Positions 56,232-64,000 of a stretch of 64,000 nt of DNA are shown here, one piece after another; positions within the stretch are counted from its first letter, which is position 1, and the number at the start of each line of letters is the position of its first letter. The DNA lies in the NCBI GenBank assembly GCA_947095585.1, contig OX352762.1:10333969-10397968 (forward strand), given 5' to 3'. The DNA is from Nephrocerus scutellatus. Its lineage: Eukaryota; Arthropoda; Insecta; Diptera; Pipunculidae. The position numbers were made by a program, and so were the translations under genes. Below the pieces are notes generated by a model. That model had not been told where the DNA came from. It worked only from the letters and a program-made list of their open reading frames with translations, and did not search any database.

Positions 56232-57465
56232 TTTGAATCATCATCATCATATTTGGCTCTACAACTGGTATTGATTTGGATTTGAAAATCTTGACAGACT
56301 AAAGTAGGCTTTTTTGGCTTTAAGCAACCGTGCTCGTATTTCTGGTTCCATGCTGTTATCGGCTGGTACAGTTGACCCGAGATAGTTAAAGAATTGCACT
56401 ACTTCAAATTCGCGCTCCACTATTTTATTTGCGCGGGACCAATGTTGGATCTTCTAGTCGCAGACGTTTTACTTGGCTTATAGAATGCGTCATGCTCAAC
56501 CTATATAGTCGTGTCAGTTTATTTGAGATGGCTTTATAAAGTTCTACTCTGGCTATGCTATCATAGGCCGCTTTAAAGTCTATAAAAAGATGGTGTAGTA
56601 AGTTTTGAAACTCTAGACATTTTTCCATCACCTGCCTAAGAGTGTAAATCTGATCAGTTGTTGATTTTTGCCTGGGATGAAGCCACACTGGTATGGAACA
56701 ATGATGACTTTAGCGTATGGGGCTATCCTGTATAGTTAACAACGTTATACGACTATATTTTGCTGCATTTTGTGATATCTCCCTTCTTATGTATGGGTCA
56801 CAGGATCCCTCTTCGCCAGTCTTCTGGCATCGCTTCTTCCTTCCATACTTGGACTATTAGTTCATGAATTGGTTGGTGTATTGCGGGGCATCCTGTTTTA
56901 ATCAGCTCCGCTAGGATACCATCAGATCCCGGGGCCTTATTATTATTGAGCCGATTTATCGATCTGCTAACTTCGTCTATTCTTGGTGGAGGCAGCATAG
57001 TGTGGTCTTCATGACTCATGAAAGTGCTCTTCGCATCGGTCTAAGATGCCTTTGAGATCGGCGATCAGATTAATGTCTTTGCCTTTGCAGTAAGTGCAAC
57101 GCGTTGTGTATTGCGTCATACCGCGGACTCTGTGGTAGAACTTCCGCGCCTGAAGCGGTCCTTGCTCTCTGTAATGTTCTATTTCTCCCAGGTTGCTTTC
57201 TTTCGCCGGTGAACTGTTTTTTCATATCTTCTGAGCTCTTTAATATTCATCTTCGCGTGGCCGCGTTCTATGAGATTACAATTGTCATCGAACCAGTCGT
57301 TTCGATCTCTACGACTACTGGCTAAGATGGAGTCATCAATACTAATGGAAGTATTTTTAAGGCGTGTCCGTTTCTTTTCTACGCCTGACATCTCTTTGAC
57401 ATACTCTCCCCTCCCTAGTGGAAGAATACTCTCCCATCCCTGCATTTAGGGCGAGTCCTATCACT
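56232..57465 (-). mobile_element. LINE family B copy with two internal deletions
   Basis: Minus strand from 57465: linker (57445-57179, 'RRDRNDWFDDNCN'), RT start (57019-56798, 'INRLNNNKAPGSDGILAELI', 'EEAMPEDWRRGIL'), then 'GFIPG'-type and block A 'HHLFIDFKAAYDSIARVELY' (about 56570). At about 56465 it jumps past blocks B and C to the 'RRSNIGP' region. At about 56265 it jumps again to the 3' tail (CATCATCATCATATTTGGCT). The deletions remove the RT core and most of the C-terminal region. Unlike most copies, both ends are present. Confidence 0.85.
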
Positions 57466-57553
57466 TAACCGTAGTTATTTCTGGTCTCTTCACTGAATTA
57501 TTTCTCACAATAATCATTAATTGAGTCACGTTTATAATGGCAGTGAATCATAT

Positions 57554-58028
57554 TGTTACGAAAATGTAAATGTTAGGAACAGAAATCTTTTGTTTCGAAT
57601 TTTTTTACTGGTATAAGAATATTCGTTAATATTAGAATTACGAAATTACCGAAAACCATTCAGTAATATTGTCTTCAAAAGTTATATGAAAAAACTTGTA
57701 TGCGGGGAAACTATACCAGTATGTTCTGGTATTTTCTATGTGATTCTTTATGTAACTAATATAACCTTCTCATAAGTGTTGATTAGGTATTAATAGACCA
57801 TACTTTATCCTAGTAAGTTAGTTATTATATTGGAATTCAACCGGAGTACTTAAATAGTTGTAAAGAAGATAGAGCTACTGCTAGTGTTATAAGTGAATAA
57901 TAAGTAATCACCATTGTAAACTGCTGCTTTTTGTTAATTAAAGTTGTTATCTATGAATAAACGAACTTTTGTTGTGTTTTCATTCGCAAAACCCATTACG
58001 AACTCTATAAAGTCTAAATTTTGTAACA
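57554..58028 (-). mobile_element. Solo LTR, copy 2, with 4-bp target duplication
   Basis: 475 bp, minus strand. It begins TGTTACAAAATTTAGAC (complement of the right edge) and ends ATTTTCGTAACA, so the ends are TG...CA with a short inverted TGTTACGAAA. ATAT flanks both sides (57550-57553 and 58029-58032), as expected of a retroelement integrase. The middle matches copies 1 and 3. No internal coding remains, so it was left by LTR-LTR recombination. The superfamily cannot be assigned from the LTR alone. Confidence 0.85.
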
Positions 58029-59497
58029 ATATAAAGCAAAATAATAATAACAAATCAGCTTTTTCCGCTTTTCAATCTGTTTCTAAGATGTCCGTTAAAA
58101 AACACAAAGACCACTTAACATAACTACTTTAGTTAACCAACGCGCAAATAACTATTAAACCCACATGTGTGTGTGCATCCATTAATGAAACAATGACTCC
58201 TTTTATGCATCTGAATCTAAAAGACGACCTCACAACTCACATACAGAACAGCTCAGCCACAACAATCGTCGGACCTGAATTGAATATAAGTTCAATGCAA
58301 TGTTTTGGCAATTAGTGCATGCTGAGACTATAGTACAAGGAGGTAGGTACACTTTAATGCAAAGGCAACTGACACAATAACTTAAAAAAAAAAAAAAAAA
58401 AAAAGAACAAATGCACTTACGAGTATTTAGATAAAAATGTAATGCAAACGAGAACTTCACAGGATAAAAGAATAAAAATTTTATCAACCGCGTGGGGAAG
58501 TCAGATAATTAAAAGAGAAAGACAGGAGAAAAGCAACCATCACTATTCCCAGTTTTGTTTTTGTTGAACGTTGAAGTTAAACCAGGCATTAAGTCAGAAT
58601 AATTACAACAACAATAACAAATATAAACCAAAGCATTTCGAAGAATCCTCCGATCATACGAGTATGTGAGAGGCAGCCTTTTTTTGTTGTTAGCTGTTCC
58701 ACAATGGCAGATAGTTCTTGTGCCATTTTGGCATATTCGGTTTAGTTGGTTGGCTTTCGCCGCTTGGTGGTTATATTATCTAAACGCCAAAGCCGGAGCC
58801 AACCAACCAGCCCAGCCAGTCAGTCAGTCAGTCAGTCAGGACAACAGATATACTTTAGATACACAAACAGACACGTATATCCATGGATACTTAATGTGTA
58901 AAAGCAGTATCACGCAGGCGACCCAACGACCGACAGACTGTGTCCTATTTAGATTCTCATTCGGATTCATTTGGATGATTGTTGTGATAATGAACGTAGT
59001 CGTCGTTGCCGGAAGGGGAGAGCTGGTGCAGTCTGAAATTCCCATTTTTTTTTAAATACTAACTCCATGAATGATCAAAAAAAAAAAAAACGATGCCACT
59101 AACCAACAAGAACCGCAAGTATTGCAATAAATGTAAATGCAGTGGTAGCTATTAGTGTAATAAAGAGCAGAAAATGCAGGTAGTGGCGGTAGGTAGATAG
59201 TTAGGTAGGTATGGCTTAAAATTAAAGTTTTTCGAAAAAGCTTTATGGCTTCTATGTGTAACTTGGAATATTGGTTGCTTTTAATTTACAGTAAATAAGC
59301 AAACTTAAGTTTTCTGATGGTTAATTTGCAATTCTTTTAGATGGCTTCTATTTTGTAGGAAAGTTGTAAGCTAAGCAAGGTCAGTGTCTTAGAAAGCGAA
59401 TAAAAAGCGCGGATATTTAAATCGTTTCCAAATGGAAATTAGAAATATAATTTAGAGTCGTCTTATTGTAAAGAAAACGTAACTCGTAACACGTAAT
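58029..59497. other. Unannotated sequence
   Basis: No gene is supported. A poly-A run (58382-58404), a CAGT microsatellite (58816-58840) and a poly-A run near 59080 were seen. The 129-codon frame at 58666-59055 spans the CAGT array and has no known motif. Confidence 0.45.
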
Positions 59498-59781
59498 ATT
59501 CGGCGCGACAGACCATTGCGGTCCAAGGACTAGCTTCTCGCAACCATTTGTGTTGCGCATGTATATTTTTGAACACAAATGGAAGGGACCTAAAATTTAA
59601 GGCCGGATCCGAACGGCGAATTGAAAAGCTTTCCGTGACAAGTTATTACTTTCGGAACGTTTGTCACCCATTCGCGAGAAGTGGGCCACCGTAAAAAATA
59701 CTTTTGGTGTTACTGGGGCTCGAACAACGAACCTCCTGCTCAGTAGCCAAGCGCATTTCCACTGTGCCACGGCGCCCACAA
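59498..59781 (-). mobile_element. SINE, full length, minus strand
   Basis: Same structure as the copy at 40713. Head at the right (GGGCGCCGTGGCACAGTGG, box B GTTCGAGCCCCAG), body with GGCCGGATCCGAACGGCG read in plus orientation near 59601, and end GTCGCGCCGAATATTA near 59496. Close similarity to 40713-40996 along the whole length defines the family's roughly 280-bp unit. Target duplication unclear. Confidence 0.9.
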
Positions 59782-60456
59782 TTAAAATATTTTGTTGGGA
59801 AAAATATTTATGTGAATTAACCGTCGTTTGGTGTTTTCACTCATCTCAAACATATACACCATACATTCATGGGCTGTATACTTGAATTCGGAATAGTTTT
59901 TGATGGTGCATCTAACATTCCCGTGTGGAAATACTTTTTCAACTCTTATTGTACTGATAACACTCTTTTCGATTCTATTATGTATTCGCAACCTATTAGC
60001 GCATGACTGATATATTGATAACATTTTTGAAGCGAATCTTGTACAATTACATAATTATAGCTATCAAAATATTAGTGTCTTGAAAGCTGTTGCTAAATCG
60101 GCATCACAATAAGTCAGAATACAGATTTTCCTTAAGAGTTAATTTTCAATTCAGTTCTCTATTCAACCTTCATTTCTCCCAAAGAAATCTCTCCACTGGT
60201 GCCCCACCCGTTACATGCAAATCATTCTTGGTTTGACTTTTGTTGCAGCCTCGTAGAGTTTTGTTGTATTTCAGCGCTAAAAGACAACAACAGAATAAAA
60301 ACCAAGTATCCTTTTTCTTGGGCAACTAATTCGAATGTTTTTATCGTAGCTGTAACGAACTCGTAATAAAAAAAAATGCTTCTAATATGCGACTGTGCTG
60401 TTCAAATATATATAACATATACAACGATGTACCATAGACTGACTCATCATAAATAT
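59782..60456. other. Unannotated sequence
   Basis: No gene, RNA or repeat was recognised. Confidence 0.4.
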
Positions 60457-60725
60457 TATTACGAAATTTAGGCTTTCTAGAGTTCTTAATGAATTTAAAT
60501 ACAAGTTCGTTTATTCACAAATTACGACTTTAATTAACAAATAGAAAAAGTTCACAATTTTACACTGGTGATTACTTATTATTCACTTATAACACTATTA
60601 TTCACATAGGCTGTAGCTCTAACTTACTGCGATAAAGTTGCTGTGTTTTTATACCTTATCAACATTTTCGAGAACGTTCTAAGCTTTCTACTCTATTCTA
60701 TTCGAAAAACACTGCAAATACCAGA
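60457..60725 (+). mobile_element. LTR fragment, copy 3
   Basis: Starts TATTACGAAATTTAGGCTTT and follows LTR copies 1 and 2 through CACTGGTGATTACTTATTAT, TGCGATAAAGTTGC and AAATACCAGATCA. The family sequence then stops and mariner similarity starts almost at once at 60728, so the LTR is cut there. Confidence 0.8.
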
Positions 60726-60727
60726 TC

Positions 60728-61590
60728 ATGATGATTTTTTACGATTTTCAAAAGGGGCGGCTTACTCAACAACAGGGCTTCAAATCACTTCATTCGACTT
60801 TTGGCGATGAAGCACCATCCTTGGCTAGTGTTTATAATTTATACAATGAATTTAAGCGCGAACGACGTTCACTTAAAGGCGAGCTTCGTGAAGGTCGTCC
60901 AAAAATAGCTGTTGTGCCAGAAAACATCAATGCTGTGAGAAAACTGATTGAAGAGGATCGTCATGTCACTTATCGAGAAATCGAGGCATTAGTAACACCA
61001 GCGTATATACGATGTTACATGAATATTTAAAGGTGCGGAAGCTTAGTGCACGTTGGATTCTACATCTTTTTGACAGACACACAAAAAAAGGATCGTGTCG
61101 ATTGGTGCCGCCAAATGCTTGAAAAATTCGTTGAATGTACTTCCAAAAACGTATACAAGATCGTGACAGGTCATGGATATTTGCGTATTAGCCGGAAAGA
61201 AAGGCGCAATCGACCGTTTGGGGGCTCCAATTCGAAGAAAATCCAACAAAAGTTGTGCGAGCTCGGAGCGTTGGTAAGCAAATTGACGTGTTTCTTTACG
61301 AAAACCGGTCATTGAGCTACTGTGGCTCTTGAAAATCAAAAGACAGTCAGTCATTTGTTTGCCTGAGGTTTTCAACAAATTGAGAGAAAACAACCCATCA
61401 CGATAATTCGGGCTAACACACATCATATCAAAAATGCGAGTATTTGAGCACTCAAACGATCGAATTAATGGGTCATCCGCCTTACAGCCCCGACTTGGCA
61501 CCCAATGACTTCTTCCTGTTCCCAACAATCAGAGATAAGATGCGTGGACAACGATTTTTATCGCCTGAAGAAGCGGTTCTGATTTAAATT
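60728..61590 (+). pseudogene. Mariner transposase pseudogene (SETMAR-like lineage)
   Basis: Plus strand. An open piece at 60728-61030 carries the first DNA-binding region: 'QKGRLTQQQGFKSLHSTFGD', 'EAPSLASVYNLYNEFKR', 'REGRPKIAVVPENINAVRKL', 'DRHVTYREIEAL'. Shifted frames continue 'LKVRKLSARWI', 'KKDRVDWCRQMLEKF' and 'NVYKIVTGHG', where the first catalytic 'TGDE' has changed. Then come 'KTGH', 'ATVALENQKTV' and near the end 'LMGHPPYSPDLAPNDFFLFP' with the third catalytic region, stopping at 'RGQRFLSPEEAV'. It is a different lineage from the mariners at 9476, 15130 and 29480. The second catalytic aspartate region is degraded. Confidence 0.9.
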
Positions 61591-62470
61591 AATTTTATTC
61601 AATCCAGCGCTTATTCTTATATACGAGTATCTACATTGCGATAAATGATTTCTATTTACATTTTTGTAACAATATAATTGTAACAAGTTGAGATTAAATT
61701 AATTACATACCTATACAAGACATTTCAAAACAAACAAAGTACCTACCTACCAGAGTTCCCTGTGGTTCGCCTTATAAATCTGCTTTATTAAAAAAGGAAA
61801 TTACAGTGTCTCTCTTTGCATCGACTTACTATTTTCACTCTTTAGTTTTGCTTACAAATGCACCTGCGGAGTTTGGATTAAAAAACTACTTAAAGTTCCT
61901 TTGTCTGTAAATAATGAACGCAGCACGAGCCATAGTTAGACGCAGACATTTTTCCTTCGACATCATTTACTAATCTTCTGATGATCATCATCTCTCGGCT
62001 AATTACTCCATCCTGTATGTCCAGTCTGTTATCTCTAATCTATTATGTAAATATGAATGTAAAGGCAAAGAGATCGCTTGTGCAATTAATTGCAACATTT
62101 ACATTCATCATCACATCAACCAGTTGCGCTCATCATTGGTTCAGTTTGTCATCATCATTATCACTATAAGAATGACTGCTACACATACAGATATATATTT
62201 ACCTAATATATCATATTCTAATTAAGCATACTTCTCCTTCTCATAGATATTATCCTTGCTAAGTCTTTCAACAATTCTTTACTTTCTACTGTTCTCTGCT
62301 TAATTGTACTTAATCCCTTCCTTATTGCGTGCGCTTTATAGGACGACTATAGCTGGCACAAAGGACTAGGCATAGTGTAACAGTAGTAGTCACAGCTTGT
62401 GTACCTTTCTATTAATTAAAAGTGCTCAATTAAAGTATGTACATTGGTTGGTTTTTTTTTTTTAATACAG
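61591..62470 (+). other. Unannotated sequence ending in a splice-acceptor-like tract
   Basis: No gene or transposon was recognised. It ends with a 12-nt poly-T run and TTTAATACAG (62450-62470), which fits the 3' end of an intron serving the candidate exon that follows. Confidence 0.45.
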
Positions 62471-62569
62471 GTACAACATGAAACTTTTGCTGCGGCCAAA
62501 GCCTATCACGTTGCTATGGAGAGAATGCTTGTTGTCCGTCGAACCATGCAACAAACTGTCTTTGCTTAA
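62471..62569 (+). CDS. Candidate terminal coding exon of a host gene
   Basis: Directly after the tract ending TTTAATACAG, 32 codons and a TAA stay open: 'VQHETFAAAKAYHVAMER', then 'MLVVRRTMQQTVFA'. G+C is clearly higher than in the AT-rich flanks. The peptide has ordinary soluble-protein composition, probably helical with basic residues, unlike the low-complexity frames elsewhere. It matches none of the transposons I recognise here. The phase is assumed to be zero; the rest of the gene would lie upstream on the plus strand, possibly outside the window. I do not recognise the protein. A weak alternative is an unknown element fragment beside a chance acceptor. Confidence 0.45.
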   Translation, partial: VQHETFAAAKAYHVAMERMLVVRRTMQQTVFA

Positions 62570-64000
62570 CATCAACCATTAATTAGCAATTTCATAAATG
62601 GACTTTTATTACTATATTAAAATGAGGGATTGGAGTTTTTCTTTATGTAGTGACTGGAAGTAAGATAATCAGGAGTGTTGAGATTAGTTTCCTTGTTTGT
62701 CCGACTTGCATCTCTGTTGTAGTCTTTGTTGTTTCTAAGAAGAAATTTTTCTATTGCTTTCTTTTCAATGCTTGATGGAATATTGTACAATGAGAGCGTA
62801 TTATAAGCAAATGTTATACAGTTTTTCAGGATCTTTAATTCAAAATAAAACGGAAATTTGTTTATCCAGCTTATAAGATTCGCTTTACTAAAGAACAAAT
62901 ATTATAACGTAAAGTTGAGACGAAAATGTTGATTGTGTTGATTGAAGACGTGTTGGGATTTACATACACAGTCCACATATATTCAAATCCTTTGAAAAAT
63001 CCCACCGTAGATGAATCAAGAAAAAAAAAATCGCAATTCGACCATTCCCATTCCACGGAAACATTTTATCCAGAAGAATTTTTTGTGTCGATTAGATTCG
63101 GTGATTCGGTTTTTTTTTTGGAAAATGTACAAAATGTGAAGCGAGAAGATGGATGAATCGGAACAAAGGGCAAAAACAAATCACTAGTTCTTGCAAACAC
63201 TTGAATATATACATATACCCAACGACGACGCATCGCCCAGACGAGTATTCATATCGTATATGTGAGTTACTTTACCTTTAAGCTCCCCGATGCTTAAATC
63301 TGATGATGATGAAAACCAAAAACGAAAATTATAATCAAGGAATAGATTTAAAGGACCTGCACATTATTTCGCTTAAAATCACCACTGAACTGGTCTGGTT
63401 CTCCAGCCAGCCAGCCAGCTCCGGATACTATCACGGTCTTCTTTCAGTATGGACTGTGTGGTTGTTGTTTAATTTTTGTTTTGCTTAAACGCATCATGTT
63501 TTTTATATTTTTGTTTTTAAATGACAAAGAAGCTGTTTTCATGTTCATCGCGACATTCGCAACGTATTCGTATGATTCTTTTAAGGTCTGTTCTTTTATG
63601 AAAGATCTAAGATTGGACGAATGTTGTTATTTTTTTAGTTATGCCTGAAAATGTTTTTGTTTTGTATGTGATATGTATAAGCAAAACTAACAACTACTTA
63701 GAAATACTCTAACCTACCTGCATTTGCTTTATTCTCAAAGATTGGACAGCGTTTAACAAATTTTCTTTTATTTTTTCCCGTTTGCCGGCACTCTTGGCAT
63801 TACATGACGAAAATTTTGTAGCAGTGAAATTGATGATGAAATCTTATTGCCTCCCTCTCAGCACCAACCCTTGGAATTAATTTAGAGTTCGATTTGCTGC
63901 TATTTTATTCATATGTATGCTTAAAACTTTAAATACTAATCAACCCTCGCTTCTGTTTATATCACATAACTTCTCCCCGAAAAAGGTCAAATTGGTAGGC
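62570..64000. other. Unannotated sequence after candidate exon
   Basis: If 62471-62569 is a last exon, its 3' UTR would begin here. A possible polyadenylation signal AATAAA lies at 62845. Open frames on both strands (62617-62898 minus, 62926-63156 plus) are AT-driven with no motif. Nothing else was recognised. Confidence 0.4.

Noticed and set aside
58666..59055. 129-codon plus-strand open frame with hydrophobic start
   Set aside because: It crosses a CAGT microsatellite, has no recognisable motif, and is overlapped by an antisense frame. Composition explains it better than coding.
61043..61528. 161-codon minus-strand open frame
   Set aside because: Antisense to the mariner pseudogene at 60728-61590, whose plus-strand readings carry recognisable blocks.
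62617..62898. 93-codon minus-strand open frame
   Set aside because: Rich in N, K and S, as expected of random AT-rich sequence, and no motif. Kept only as background to the exon candidate upstream.

Overview
The window looks like non-coding DNA from an insect nuclear genome, most likely a fly (Diptera). It is AT-rich with many homopolymer runs and microsatellites. It shows no operons or densely packed genes. Nearly all recognisable protein-coding sequence comes from eukaryotic transposable elements: several mariner lineages, a DD37D (maT-like) element, a DD41D (rosa-type) element, at least four LINE lineages, one Ty3/gypsy fragment, tRNA-derived SINEs and solo LTRs. The fly assignment is an inference from this element set (rosa elements were first described in tephritid flies) and from base composition. 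No host gene is identified with certainty. The best candidate is a short terminal coding exon at 62471-62569.

Layout. 1-4.9 kb: featureless sequence, then a 58-bp minisatellite with higher-order structure (1296-2664). 4.9-7.6 kb: a minus-strand LINE (family A here) whose 3' end plus flank is tandemly duplicated. 9.5-13.5 kb: a mariner with matching inverted ends and a nested LINE-A scrap, a degenerate 21-bp minisatellite, and a LINE of family B bounded by inverted 19-bp repeats. 15.1-20.2 kb: a rearranged mariner next to LINE-A, another LINE-B, and a second 21-bp minisatellite. 21.4 kb: a long hairpin. 22.3-25.9 kb: internally deleted LINE-A, a gypsy RNase H/integrase remnant and a LINE-B tail. 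28.3-34.5 kb: a dense element graveyard (two Jockey-like LINEs, a mariner, LINE-B). 36-41 kb: a candidate recursive splice site, SINEs, a fairly young DD37D transposase fragment and a roughly 130-bp tandem family. 42-46.1 kb: two copies of a LINE encoding RNase H. 47.2-48.5 kb: an apparently complete DD41D transposon with an unbroken transposase, TIRs and TA target sites, the only intact mobile gene seen. 48.8-49.1 kb: a MITE with perfect 8-bp target duplications. 50.5-61.6 kb: LINE-B, SINEs, three LTR copies (one a solo LTR with 4-bp duplications) and a decayed mariner. 62.5 kb: the candidate host exon.

Relationships. LINE-B copies end in GCCAAATATGATGATG and one SINE copy ends in GCCAAATATGATTATT. 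This suggests, but does not prove, that the SINE borrows the LINE-B machinery. Several elements are nested: LINE-A in mariner, a SINE in the 130-bp repeat, an unclassified repeat in an LTR, and DD41D in or beside a LINE scrap. These nestings give relative ages. Family labels A, B and D are local to this report. Element boundaries are by-eye estimates unless a TIR or target duplication is cited.
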